NCBI RefSeq assembly: GCF_023091245.1
Contig: NZ_JAHWXN010000001.1
Span: 2,874,088-2,938,087, forward strand
Direction of reading: 5' to 3'
From: Microbacterium croceum
GTDB lineage: Bacteria > Actinomycetota > Actinomycetes > Actinomycetales > Microbacteriaceae
DNA: 64,000 nt
Shown piece by piece: positions 36,802 to 45,007 of the stretch (positions are counted from its first letter, which is position 1; every line of letters begins with the position of its first letter). The notes beneath the pieces were generated by a model. The model was not told the origin of the DNA and made no database searches. It was given only the letters and a program-made list of their open reading frames with translations. Position numbers and translations under genes: made by a program.

Positions 36802-37416
36802 TCAGAACCCCAGGGCGCGCGCGAGCTTGGATCCGGACGCGGAGTCGCGTCCACCGGCGGCACGGACCGCATGCTCGACGGCGGCGAAGAAGGACTCCCT
36901 GCCCGCGGCATCCGCGGGTGCGGCCGGTCCGAGCTCCATCTCCCATTCGCGCCATTCTCGCTGCGCTCCCCGGCGCAGATCCGTGGCACGGACGCGATCA
37001 TCGACGAACTCCGCCATGACGCCGTCCGGCCCGGTGAGGAGATAGGCCGTGCGGTCGTTCTCGATGCGCGCGAGCGGACTCAACGGCGCCGTGGTCCAGC
37101 GGGCGATCATGGTCGCGACCGCCTCCGGAAGCTCCTCACCCTCACCGAGCGGCCAGCCGAGTTCGAGTCGGCCATCGCCTTCCCGTGGCCCCTTCACGTG
37201 CCAGCCCTCGTCCGGACCTCCGGTGCGGCGACGCAGGGCGACGCCGGCGCGGGAGAGCGCTCCGTCGTCGGTGTCGAAGTAGCGAGCGTCGAGTGCGCGC
37301 GCCTCACCGGCCGTCACGGCGTCGACTCCCGGGATCCCCTGCCAGAGCGGCAGGGGCGTGGAGACGTCGACGTCGTACTTGCGCTCGACCTCGACCGTGC
37401 GAGAGGGCTCAGTCAT
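36802..37416 (-). CDS. CYTH-domain protein (inorganic triphosphatase-like)
   Basis: A 204-residue protein with the CYTH signature E-x-E-x-K at residues 9-13 (V-E-V-E-R-K-Y), followed by alternating charged strands (R-Y-F-D-T, L-R-R-R-T, W-H-V-K-G-P-R, E-F-V-D-D-R-V). The family hydrolyses inorganic triphosphate or thiamine triphosphate in a metal-filled tunnel. Unlike many actinobacterial CYTH proteins it has no C-terminal CHAD domain. It overlaps the next upstream 70-residue gene by 8 bp and is probably cotranscribed with it. Confidence 0.88.
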   Translation of the reverse strand: MTEPSRTVEVERKYDVDVSTPLPLWQGIPGVDAVTAGEARALDARYFDTDDGALSRAGVALRRRTGGPDEGWHVKGPREGDGRLELGWPLGEGEELPEAVATMIARWTTAPLSPLARIENDRTAYLLTGPDGVMAEFVDDRVRATDLRRGAQREWREWEMELGPAAPADAAGRESFFAAVEHAVRAAGGRDSASGSKLARALGF

Positions 37417-37621
37417 CCGAAGGACTGATGTCCTCGAGCGCCTCGTCGTACCAGTAGTCGATCTCGGTGGGCCCGTCGTTCGTGCCGGTGTTCGCCGGCT
37501 CGCCGCGGCGGTTGTATACCACCTGCGTCTCGCTGTAGGGGACGATCAGCTTGTCGTCCGCATCGCCCAGAGGAATGATCTGCCCGTCCAGCGGGCCGCC
37601 GTGAAGTCGCGCGAGTGCCAT
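37409..37621 (-). CDS. Small conserved protein of unknown function
   Basis: A 70-residue cytoplasmic protein with G-G-P-L-D-G-Q near the start and an acidic C-terminus E-D-I-S-P-S-D-D; no cysteine and no membrane segment. Small actinobacterial proteins with an L-x-G-G-P-L-D-G-x motif are common and of unknown function. It overlaps the CYTH gene by eight bases, and the gene is separated from the A24 peptidase by 55 bp. I do not recognise a function. Confidence 0.7.
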   Translation of the reverse strand: MALARLHGGPLDGQIIPLGDADDKLIVPYSETQVVYNRRGEPANTGTNDGPTEIDYWYDEALEDISPSDD

Positions 37622-37676
37622 GACATCACCCTAGCCCTGCCTTCCCCCGACAGCGCCAGCGCCGACGGCGTTCCGC

Positions 37677-38147
37677 TCAGGTGCAGGCGATGCCCACGAC
37701 CGCGCCGGCGATCATCCACGGCCCGAAGGCGATGCGCGTCTTGCCGTCCGCACGGCGCAGAGCGATCAGCACCAGCGCATAGAGCGCACCGAGCACGAAG
37801 GCCGAGGCGGCTCCGACCGCGAGCGCCTGCCAGCCATGCCAGCCGAGGAGCAGTCCGATGACCACCGCGAGCTTGACGTCGCCGCCTCCCATCCCGGCGG
37901 GGCTGAGCAGACGCAGCGCTGCATAGAAGCCGCCGAGGATCAACGCCCCCAGGAGAGCACGGAGCAGGGTGCGCGTCCCTCCGGTGCCGATCGCATCGAG
38001 CAGCACGAGCAGGAGCAGCCCCGCCAGGGTCGGCAGCACGATGCGATTCGGCAGCCGATGCGTGCGGACGTCGATCACGATCAGACAGGCGCCGATGCCG
38101 GCCAGCGCCAGATGGACGAGGGCCACGAGCACGGTGCGCAGATCCAT
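37677..38147 (-). CDS. A24-family prepilin peptidase, short form
   Basis: Membrane aspartic peptidase of 156 residues with about five hydrophobic segments. Both catalytic aspartates are present: Asp26 in V-I-D-V-R-T-H-R-L-P-N and Asp90 in G-M-G-G-G-D-V-K-L-A. The N-terminal methylase domain of full-length PilD is missing, so it is a TadV/FlaK-like short form. No pilin, tad or com genes are present in the window, so the substrate must be encoded elsewhere. Confidence 0.9.
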   Translation of the reverse strand: MDLRTVLVALVHLALAGIGACLIVIDVRTHRLPNRIVLPTLAGLLLLVLLDAIGTGGTRTLLRALLGALILGGFYAALRLLSPAGMGGGDVKLAVVIGLLLGWHGWQALAVGAASAFVLGALYALVLIALRRADGKTRIAFGPWMIAGAVVGIACT

Positions 38148-38276
38148 GTCGGCAGGCTAGGAGATCATCGTCGGATGCGTCCGACGGCTGTGGATAACCG
38201 CGACTCGGGTCCGCACGGCAGCATCTTCCGCAATGTCGGATGTACGAATTACCGTGATCATCACCACTTGCTTTAT

Positions 38277-38292
38277 TCGAATATATCTTCGA
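38277..38292. promoter_or_regulatory. LexA (SOS) box before imuA'
   Basis: TCGAATATATCTTCGA is a near-perfect match to the actinobacterial LexA operator TCGAAC(N4)GTTCGA; the outer TCGAA/TTCGA arms are perfect. It lies 11 bp before the imuA' ATG. A possible promoter is TTACCG (38249-38254) with TTTATT (38272-38277) at 17 bp spacing, so the operator sits at the transcription start. Confidence 0.8.
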
Positions 38293-38302
38293 GGATGGAA
38301 TC

Positions 38303-39142
38303 ATGGGGATCGGGCTCGATGCGGTGACCGCGCTCTCTCCGACGGGCGACTTCCGCGCCGGAGAGGTGCTGCGGCTGCGCCGTGAGATCAGCCGCATGCA
38401 GCGCCGCCGCAGTGACGATGCGCTGCTCCCCCTCGACCCCGCATTCGCCTCGCTGCTGCCGGAGGAGGGGCTGGTGACCGGCACCGCATACACCGTCACG
38501 CCCTCGCCGAGCCTGGTGCTCGCCCTGCTCAGCGCGGCCTCCCGCAAGGGGCACTGGAGCGCGGTCGTCGGCATGCCGACCCTGGGCGTGGAGGCCGCAG
38601 CCGCCTTCGGCATCGACCTCTCCCGGCTGATCCTCGTCCCCGACCCCGCCGACCGTTGGCTCGCCGCGACCTCGGCCCTCGCCGAGGTCATCCCCCTGAT
38701 CGTCGTCCATCCGGCGAGCCGCGCGCGCGATGCCGACATCTCGCGTCTGAGCGCGCGTCTGCGCGACCGCGGATGCACGCTGCTGGTCGCCGCCTCCTCC
38801 GCCGGCGAATGGCCGCAGAGCGAGGGCTCGATCCACATCGACGACCCGCACTGGCATGGCCTCGGTGCCGGCTGGGGGCTGCTCTCCGACTGCACCGTCA
38901 CGGTGACCGCCCGCACCAGGCGCGCCCCGATGCCCTCTCGCGTGCAGGTGCGCCTCCCCGGCAACCGCGGCCTGGTGGAGCCGTTGAGCGTCGATGTGTC
39001 GAGTTCCGAGCGGCGAGGCCCCGAGCTCACCGCTCTGCCCTCCCTGCCCTCCTTGCCCTCCTTGCCCTCCTTGCCCTCCGAAGCCTCCCCACGGAACACC
39101 GCTCCCGACCACGAGCTCTCCTTCTGGGCGGAGGCCGGATGA
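38303..39142 (+). CDS. imuA: ImuA'-like RecA-related mutagenesis protein
   Basis: A 279-residue RecA-core-like protein of the mycobacterial ImuA' type, the partner of ImuB and DnaE2 in translesion synthesis. It lacks a canonical Walker A; the corresponding loop reads T-A-Y-T-V-T-P-S-P-S. The C-terminus has a five-fold Leu-Pro-Ser repeat (about 244-259) encoded by tandem 9-bp units. ATG 38303 follows GAGG by eight bases and a LexA box. Its stop overlaps the imuB ATG (ATGA), so translation is coupled. The name rests on operon context and the RecA-like fold pattern. Confidence 0.85.
   Translation: MGIGLDAVTALSPTGDFRAGEVLRLRREISRMQRRRSDDALLPLDPAFASLLPEEGLVTGTAYTVTPSPSLVLALLSAASRKGHWSAVVGMPTLGVEAAAAFGIDLSRLILVPDPADRWLAATSALAEVIPLIVVHPASRARDADISRLSARLRDRGCTLLVAASSAGEWPQSEGSIHIDDPHWHGLGAGWGLLSDCTVTVTARTRRAPMPSRVQVRLPGNRGLVEPLSVDVSSSERRGPELTALPSLPSLPSLPSLPSEASPRNTAPDHELSFWAEAG
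39035..39079 (+). repeat. Five tandem 9-bp units within imuA'
   Basis: CTGCCCTCC twice followed by TTGCCCTCC three times, in frame, encoding (Leu-Pro-Ser)x5. Unit changes by slippage would not shift the frame. The repeat sits in the low-complexity C-terminal region. Confidence 0.95.
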
Positions 39143-40677
39143 ACGCCCCGCTCCGCGTCCTCGTGCTGTGGTTCCCGGACTGGCCGCTGCGCGCCGCACT
39201 CGGTGGGCCGCCGCCGCACCCGCCCACTGCGCTGGTGCAGGCGAACACCGTCGTGGCCTGTACGGCCTCGGCGCGGGAGCACGGCGTGCGCTCGGGGCAA
39301 CGTCGACGCGTCGCCCAGGGACATCTGTCCTCCCTGCAGGTGCTCCCCCACGATGCCGCGCGGGACGAGCGTGCCTTCCTCCCTGTGCTGCAGCTCATCG
39401 AGAAGCACGCGCCAGGGGTCGCCCAGCTCCGACCCGGACTGGCCGTGCTGCGCGCCAGAGGGATCTCCCGTTATCACGGCGGAGAGGCCGCGGCGGCGGA
39501 TGCCCTCGCCGCTGTCCTCACGGAGGCCGGCCTGCCCGAAGTCCGCATCGGCGTCGCGGACGGCCCCTTCACCGCCGAGATCGCCGCCAGAGGGCCTCGC
39601 CCTCGCACGGTCGTCCCCGCGGGGCTGTCGAAGGACTTCCTGGCCCCCTACCCCGTGCAGGTGCTGCGAGACGAGCAGATCCCCGACCTCCTGATCAGAC
39701 TGGGCGTACGCACGCTCGGCGAGTTCACGGCGCTCCCCGCGATCGAGGTGCGCGACCGCTTCGGCGAGCGCGGAGCCCGCCTGCATGCCCTCGCGGCCGG
39801 CGCGGATTCCCAGCCTCTGGTCCCGCGCCCGCCCGACCCCGAGCTGGTGCGCAGCGTGGAGTTCGAGACCCCTCTGGCCGGAGCCGACCAGGTGGCCTTC
39901 GCCGTGCGACAGACCGCCGACGGGGTGCTGGTGGCCCTGGGCGAGGCGTCGCTCGTGTGCACCGAGGTCCGGATCGATCTGACCGACGACAACGGACTGG
40001 TGTTCTCCCGCACCTGGCTGCACCCCACCTGCTTCGACGCCTCCGATCTGGTCGACCGCATCCGGTGGCAGCTCGAGGCCCTGGCTGCGCAGAACGCGAA
40101 GGATCCGGTCGACGAGGCGCGGGCGTTCGGCGGCATCTCCGCCGTGCGCATCGTGCCGGTGGCGGTGGACGACGCGGCGCATCATCAGCCGGGCCTGTTC
40201 GGCTCCGGCACCGATGAGCGCCTGCACCATGCCGTCTCGCGGGTGCAGACGATGCTCGGTCACGAGGGAGTGGTCACCGCCGCGCTCTCAGGAGGGCGGT
40301 GGCTCGCCGACCGGCAGGTGCTCACTCCATGGGGCGAGCGCCCGGTCGCCCCCCGCGATCCCACTCGTCCCTGGCCGGGGAGCCTGCCCGATCCGCTGCC
40401 GGCTGAGGTGTTCCGTCCGCCCCGCCCCATCGGAGTGGACGCGGCAGACGGCAGCACGATCAGCGTCGATGAACGCGGGGCGCTGTCCGCCGCCCCGGCA
40501 CGGATCAACGGGAGCGTCGTGCAGGGGTGGGCGGGCCCCTGGCCGATCCATGAGCACCGGTGGACGGCGGGCGGAGGCAAGAAAGGGCATCGGCTGCAGA
40601 TCGTCGATGACCGCAACCGCGCCTGGCTGGTGTTCTGCACCGGCGAGCGCTGGTGGGCTGAGGGGAGGTATCGCTGA
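39139..40677 (+). CDS. imuB: ImuB, inactive Y-family polymerase-like mutagenesis protein
   Basis: A 512-residue Y-family-like protein that bridges the DnaE2 polymerase and the beta clamp in SOS mutagenesis. Where active Y-family enzymes have D-x-D-A-F-F near the N-terminus this protein has L-W-F-P-D-W-P-L, so the catalytic acids are missing, as known for ImuB. Downstream regions show the little-finger-like part (R-L-G-V-R-T-L-G-E-F) and a C-terminal tail. Its ATG overlaps the imuA' stop, and its own stop overlaps the dnaE2 ATG (TGATG). Confidence 0.92.
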   Translation: MNAPLRVLVLWFPDWPLRAALGGPPPHPPTALVQANTVVACTASAREHGVRSGQRRRVAQGHLSSLQVLPHDAARDERAFLPVLQLIEKHAPGVAQLRPGLAVLRARGISRYHGGEAAAADALAAVLTEAGLPEVRIGVADGPFTAEIAARGPRPRTVVPAGLSKDFLAPYPVQVLRDEQIPDLLIRLGVRTLGEFTALPAIEVRDRFGERGARLHALAAGADSQPLVPRPPDPELVRSVEFETPLAGADQVAFAVRQTADGVLVALGEASLVCTEVRIDLTDDNGLVFSRTWLHPTCFDASDLVDRIRWQLEALAAQNAKDPVDEARAFGGISAVRIVPVAVDDAAHHQPGLFGSGTDERLHHAVSRVQTMLGHEGVVTAALSGGRWLADRQVLTPWGERPVAPRDPTRPWPGSLPDPLPAEVFRPPRPIGVDAADGSTISVDERGALSAAPARINGSVVQGWAGPWPIHEHRWTAGGGKKGHRLQIVDDRNRAWLVFCTGERWWAEGRYR

Positions 40678-43600
40678 TGGGCTGGCACAATCCACCGCTG
40701 TCCTGGAACGAGCTGGAACGCACGCTCAGTGGAGAGGAGCCCCCTGCGCACCCGACTGTCGCCGAGCCCCGAGGAGCGCGCGCCGACCCCGGGCCGGTGA
40801 GCCGAAGACGACAGCGGACCCCACCCGCACCCATCCCCCGCCCCGCGGATGCTGTGCCCTACGCCGAGCTGCACGCGCACTCCTCCTACTCCTTCCTCGA
40901 CGGCGCCTCATCGCCGGAGGAGCTTCTGGCCGAGGCTGAACGGCTCGGCCTCACGGCTCTGGCACTCACGGATCACGACGGCTTCTACGGGGCTGCCCGC
41001 TTCGCCGAGGTCGCCGATCTGATGGAGGCACCGTTGCAGACCGTGTTCGGCGCCGAGCTCTCACTCGAACTGCCCGCTCCGCAGCGGGGCACCCCCGATC
41101 CGCTGGGCGACCACCTGTTGGTCCTCGCCCGTGGGATGGAGGGGTATCACCGGCTGTCCGGGGCCATCACCACCGCCCAGCTGCGCGGCGGCGAGAAGGG
41201 GCGCCCCGTCTACGACCTCGACGAGCTCGCGGCGAGCGCAGGTGGAGAGTGGACGATCCTCACCGGATGCCGCAAAGGCAGCGTGCGACGGGGACTGGAG
41301 AACGGCGATGCCGAGACTCCTCTCCGGCTGCTCGTCGACCTGTTCGGCGCCGACCACGTCGCCGTCGAGCTCTTCGACCACGGCGACCCGCAGGACAGCA
41401 GCCGCAACGACGCCCTCGCCGAGCTCGCCACCCGGATGCGTCTGCCGGTGGTGGCGACCAACAACGTGCACTATGCGACGCCGGCCCGCGCCCCGCTGGC
41501 CGAGGCCGTCGCCGCGGTGCGGGCGGTGCGCAGCATGGACGATCTCGACGGCTGGCTCCCCGCGCACGGCGGCGCCCATCTGCGCAGCGGCGCGGAGATG
41601 ACGGCCCGCTTCCGGCGGTACCCCGGAGCGATCTCCTACGGCCTCGAGCTGGCTGCCGCATCGGCCTTCCCCTTGCGCAGGGCCCGACCGGCTCTCCCGC
41701 AGCAGGAGGTACCGGAGGGGCACACGCCGATGAGCTGGCTGCGCTCCCTGGTCTGGGAGGCCGTGCCCACGAAATACCCGCGGCTGGATGACGACGGGCG
41801 GCGCCGCATCGGCCGCGAGCTCGACGTCATCGAGGAGAAGGACTTCCCCGGCTACTTCCTCATCGTGCACGACATCGTGGCGGAGGCGCGGCGCCGCGGC
41901 ATCCTCTGCCAGGGGCGCGGGTCGGCCGCGGCGAGCGCCGTCTGCTATCTGCTGGGCATCACCGCCGTGGATCCGATCCTCTACAAGCTCCCCTTCGAGC
42001 GTTTCCTCGCGACCACCCGGCAGGAGGAACCGGACATCGACGTGGACTTCGACTCCCGGCGGCGCGAGGAGATCATCCAGTGGGTCTACGGCCGATACGG
42101 GCGCGAACGGGCGGCGCAGGTCGCGAACGTCATCCAATACCGCCCGAAGAACGCCGTGCGCGACATGGCCAGGGCTCTCGGCTTCTCCCCCGGCCAGCAG
42201 GACGCGTGGTCGCGGCAGGTGGACGGCTGGAGCACGGGGCTGGAGGTCGCGGAGGAGCATGACATCCCTGCGAACGTGATCGAGTACGCCGGCGAGCTGT
42301 TGAAGGCCCCCCGCCATCTCGGTATCCACTCCGGGGGGATGGTGCTCACCGCCCGCCCCGTCGGCGAGGTGGTGCCGGTGGAGCATGCCCGGATGGAGGA
42401 TCGCACGGTCATCCAATGGGACAAGGACGACGCGGCGTGGATGGGACTGGTGAAGTTCGACCTGCTGGGGCTGGGGATGCTCGCCGCCCTGCAGCACTGC
42501 TTCGACCTGATCCACGAGGCCACGGGTGAGCGGTGGACCCTGGAGACCATCCCGAAGGAGGAGCCGGCCGTCTACGACATGCTCTGCCGTGCGGACTCGA
42601 TCGGGGTGTTCCAGGTGGAGTCCCGTGCCCAGATCGGTCTGCTCCCCCGTCTGCAGCCGCGGAGCTTCTACGACCTCACGATCCAGATCGCCCTGATCCG
42701 GCCCGGTCCCATCCAGGGCGGGGCCGTGCACCCCTTCGTGCGTCGCAAGATGGCGAAGGACCGCAACGATGAGGAGAACCGGGAACGGGTGGCACGCGGT
42801 GAGAAGCCGGTGGACTTCACGATTCCCTACCCGCACCCCGACCTGGAAGACATCCTGAAGCGGACGCTGGGCATCCCGATCTTCCAGGAGCAGCTGATCC
42901 AGATGGCGACCGCCGTGGGTGACTGCACGGCCGACGAGGCCGATCTGCTGCGACGGGCGATGGGCTCCAAGCGCGGCCTCGAGAAGATCGAGAAGGTCAA
43001 GGCGAAGCTCTACGCCGGCATGACCAGGCGCGGCCTGATCGGTGACGATGCCGATCGCATCTACGCGCAGATCCAGGCGTTCGCGAACTTCGGCTTCGCC
43101 GAGTCGCACTCGCTGTCGTTCGCGCTGCTGGTCTATGCCAGTTCCTGGGTGAAGCTGCACTACCCCGGGGTGTTCCTGGCCGGGCTCCTGCGCTCCCAGC
43201 CGATGGGCTTCTACTCGGCGGCGACGCTCACCGCCGATGCGCGGCGCCACGGCGTGGAGGTGCGGCGCCCCGATCTGCAGGCCTCGGGGGCGACCGAGAC
43301 GATGGAACCGCTCACCGCGACCACACCGCGCACTCCCACCGGTCTCGACTCCTGCCTCGCGGATCCGCAGCCGCCCACGCTGCGCTTCCACAGGGACGCC
43401 CCCGACGAGGCCGCGGCTCACCGCAGAGACGGTGGATATGCCGTGCGTCTGGGACTCGGCGGGGTACGCGGGATCGGTGCCCCTCTGGCCGAGCGGATCG
43501 TCGCCGAGCGCGAGGAGAACGGCCCCTACCGCGACCTGCATGATCTGGTGCGGCGCACGGACGCCACTGCCGCACAGTTGGAGGCACTCGCCACCGCCGG

Positions 43601-44141
43601 CGCCTTCGCATGTCTGGGACTGGAGCGACGGGAGGCGATCTGGCTCGCGGGCGCCGCCGCCGAGGACCGCGCCCGATTCCTGCCGGGCACGACGGTGTCG
43701 GTACAGCCGCCGCTGTTCTCCGATCAGACCAGCTACGAGCAGCTCTCGGCCGACCTCTGGGCGACCGGCGTCTCCACCGACGACCATCCGATGGCGCACT
43801 TCCGCTCGGCGCTGACGGAGCGAGGGGTGCTCACGGCGCTGGATCTGCAGAAGCATGAGGTGGGTCGCCGCATCGAGGTCGCCGGACTCGTCACCCACCG
43901 TCAACGTCCGGCGACGGCGGCCGGCGTCACCTTCGTGAACCTCGAGGATGAGAGCGGTCTGGTCAACGTCGTCTGCTCGACAGGTGTGTGGAATCGCTAT
44001 CGCCGGGTCGCGCGTGATTCCCCCGCGCTGATCATCCGCGGCATCCTGGAGCGCTCACCCGAAGGCGTGGTGAACGTGCTGGCCGATGCCTTCGAAGACC
44101 TGCGCACGGGGCTGACGCATCGCTCTCGGGACTTCCGGTGA
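40677..44141 (+). CDS. dnaE2: Error-prone DNA polymerase DnaE2
   Basis: Alternative C-family polymerase alpha subunit of 1154 residues acting in damage-induced mutagenesis. Order: short N-terminal arm, PHP domain starting at about 61 (Y-A-E-L-H-A-H-S-S-Y-S-F-L-D-G), polymerase core with E-E-P-D-I-D-V-D-F (catalytic aspartates), then helix-hairpin-helix and OB-fold at the C-terminus (V-A-G-L-V-T-H-R-Q-R-P). Length is typical of DnaE2 rather than DnaE1. It is the last gene of the SOS-controlled cassette. Confidence 0.97.
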   Translation: MGWHNPPLSWNELERTLSGEEPPAHPTVAEPRGARADPGPVSRRRQRTPPAPIPRPADAVPYAELHAHSSYSFLDGASSPEELLAEAERLGLTALALTDHDGFYGAARFAEVADLMEAPLQTVFGAELSLELPAPQRGTPDPLGDHLLVLARGMEGYHRLSGAITTAQLRGGEKGRPVYDLDELAASAGGEWTILTGCRKGSVRRGLENGDAETPLRLLVDLFGADHVAVELFDHGDPQDSSRNDALAELATRMRLPVVATNNVHYATPARAPLAEAVAAVRAVRSMDDLDGWLPAHGGAHLRSGAEMTARFRRYPGAISYGLELAAASAFPLRRARPALPQQEVPEGHTPMSWLRSLVWEAVPTKYPRLDDDGRRRIGRELDVIEEKDFPGYFLIVHDIVAEARRRGILCQGRGSAAASAVCYLLGITAVDPILYKLPFERFLATTRQEEPDIDVDFDSRRREEIIQWVYGRYGRERAAQVANVIQYRPKNAVRDMARALGFSPGQQDAWSRQVDGWSTGLEVAEEHDIPANVIEYAGELLKAPRHLGIHSGGMVLTARPVGEVVPVEHARMEDRTVIQWDKDDAAWMGLVKFDLLGLGMLAALQHCFDLIHEATGERWTLETIPKEEPAVYDMLCRADSIGVFQVESRAQIGLLPRLQPRSFYDLTIQIALIRPGPIQGGAVHPFVRRKMAKDRNDEENRERVARGEKPVDFTIPYPHPDLEDILKRTLGIPIFQEQLIQMATAVGDCTADEADLLRRAMGSKRGLEKIEKVKAKLYAGMTRRGLIGDDADRIYAQIQAFANFGFAESHSLSFALLVYASSWVKLHYPGVFLAGLLRSQPMGFYSAATLTADARRHGVEVRRPDLQASGATETMEPLTATTPRTPTGLDSCLADPQPPTLRFHRDAPDEAAAHRRDGGYAVRLGLGGVRGIGAPLAERIVAEREENGPYRDLHDLVRRTDATAAQLEALATAGAFACLGLERREAIWLAGAAAEDRARFLPGTTVSVQPPLFSDQTSYEQLSADLWATGVSTDDHPMAHFRSALTERGVLTALDLQKHEVGRRIEVAGLVTHRQRPATAAGVTFVNLEDESGLVNVVCSTGVWNRYRRVARDSPALIIRGILERSPEGVVNVLADAFEDLRTGLTHRSRDFR

Positions 44142-44149
44142 GCAGAGGG

Positions 44150-44533
44150 TCACCAGAACCGTTCCGGCTCCTCCGCCGGCGGCCGGTCGACCCCACCCCA
44201 CCGATCGGCCTCGGCCTTCGCCGCATCCGCTGCCGCATCAGCTCCCCGCAGCGCCACCGTCGATCCCACCGCACCGGGGCCGACGGGATCGACGGTGAGG
44301 ATCGTACGTGCAACGCGGGCTTCGACGATCACGGTGCACTCGAGCACCCGGCCGAGCCAGCGCGCGAGATCGCCCAGAGGCTCCTCCGCGCGACGGTAGA
44401 GGATGCCCGTGTCCAGATCGAGCAGCGACACGAGCACCGGTGCCTGCGTGAGCGGATCGGTCTGCTCGGTCACCTCGACCCGATGTCCGGAAGGGATGGC
44501 GACCTGCGCGGTCCACACGAGCGTTCTGTCCAT
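44150..44533 (-). CDS. Unrecognised conserved-looking protein, 127 residues
   Basis: Soluble protein without membrane segments or cysteine clusters. It has a beta-rich N-terminal half (V-W-T-A-Q-V-A-I-P-S-G-H) and an acidic, Ala-rich helical C-terminus. Codon use matches neighbours. It converges on dnaE2 with 8 bp between the stops, and its 5' side faces a 470-bp gap without genes. I do not recognise a family. Confidence 0.65.
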   Translation of the reverse strand: MDRTLVWTAQVAIPSGHRVEVTEQTDPLTQAPVLVSLLDLDTGILYRRAEEPLGDLARWLGRVLECTVIVEARVARTILTVDPVGPGAVGSTVALRGADAAADAAKAEADRWGGVDRPPAEEPERFW

Positions 44534-44876
44534 GTCTCCACCTTAGGAACGTGGGCCGTCGAGGAGAACACCCAGTGTGATGAACAGATTTCTCAGAAAT
44601 TTTTGTCCCCCAAATGGCGGACATGAAGAAATCGCGATACTCTGCTATGCGTAGCGGGGGCTACAGGCTGAGACCTGGGGAATCAGCCGACGAGAGCAGC
44701 GAGATCTTCGCCGCCTCCCCTACCGTCCGGGTTGGGCGGTGCGCCCTCTCGAGCTCACGTCTGGGGCGGAGACTCGAGAGGGCAAATCCCCGCCGTCTCG
44801 TCCTCGTCGATCGCCGATCCGCGCGGTCCGGCGTCGCGCCGGCGCCTCTTCGTACCCGGGCATGAAGAGGGAGACG

Positions 44877-44901
44877 AAAAAAGAGGAACACGAAGTTCCT
44901 C
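44877..44901 (-). terminator. Minus-strand intrinsic terminator upstream of helR
   Basis: Read on the minus strand, GAGGAAC-TTCGT-GTTCCTC is followed by six T residues, a textbook intrinsic terminator with an unusually good U-tract for this genome. It would stop transcription coming leftwards from helR or from a divergent promoter at the RAE before it reaches the gene at 44150-44533. Confidence 0.65.
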
Positions 44902-44925
44902 CACTTTCAGGATATCTCCGACAGG

Positions 44926-44945
44926 GGGGCTTGCCACAAGGCCCC
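44926..44945. promoter_or_regulatory. Rifamycin-associated element (RAE) controlling helR
   Basis: GGGGCTTGCCACAAGGCCCC matches the rifamycin-associated element, the roughly 19-bp inverted repeat found ahead of actinobacterial rifamycin-inactivation and helR genes and needed for induction by rifamycins. TTGCCA inside it (44931-44936) could be the -35 and CAGGAT (44956-44961) the -10 (19 bp spacing), placing the start of transcription some 40 bp before the helR ATG. Confidence 0.88.
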
Positions 44946-45007
44946 CTGCATGGGGCAGGATCGATCCTCGCTCATGCCGCCAACGCCTGAGCGCGAAGGA
45001 GACTCCC

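Larger units (their letters stand above)
44534..45007. other. Gene-free, hairpin-rich region upstream of helR
   Basis: 474 bp without a convincing gene. It holds several perfect inverted repeats: 44644-44655, GGCTGA/TCAGCC (44666-44688), an 11-bp stem GCCCTCTCGAG/CTCGAGAGGGC (44743-44783), CCGGCG/CGCCGG (44828-44842), CCTCTTC/GAAGAGG (44845-44870), and a minus-strand terminator-like hairpin (44877-44901). Most lie before the RAE promoter, so they are probably not part of the helR leader. A/T-rich patches lie at the left end near the start of the minus-strand gene. The structured part matches no RNA class I can name. Confidence 0.6.

Noticed and set aside
37546..40263. Long open frame opposite imuA'/imuB and across the A24 peptidase
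   Set aside because: Mirror of real genes, spans the LexA box and promoter, no motifs.
41061..43904. Long open frame opposite dnaE2
   Set aside because: Mirror frame of DnaE2; no domain and no ribosome site.
44666..44688. GGCTGAGA-like segment resembling a TPP riboswitch
   Set aside because: The second conserved block of the TPP element is missing and no thiamine gene follows.
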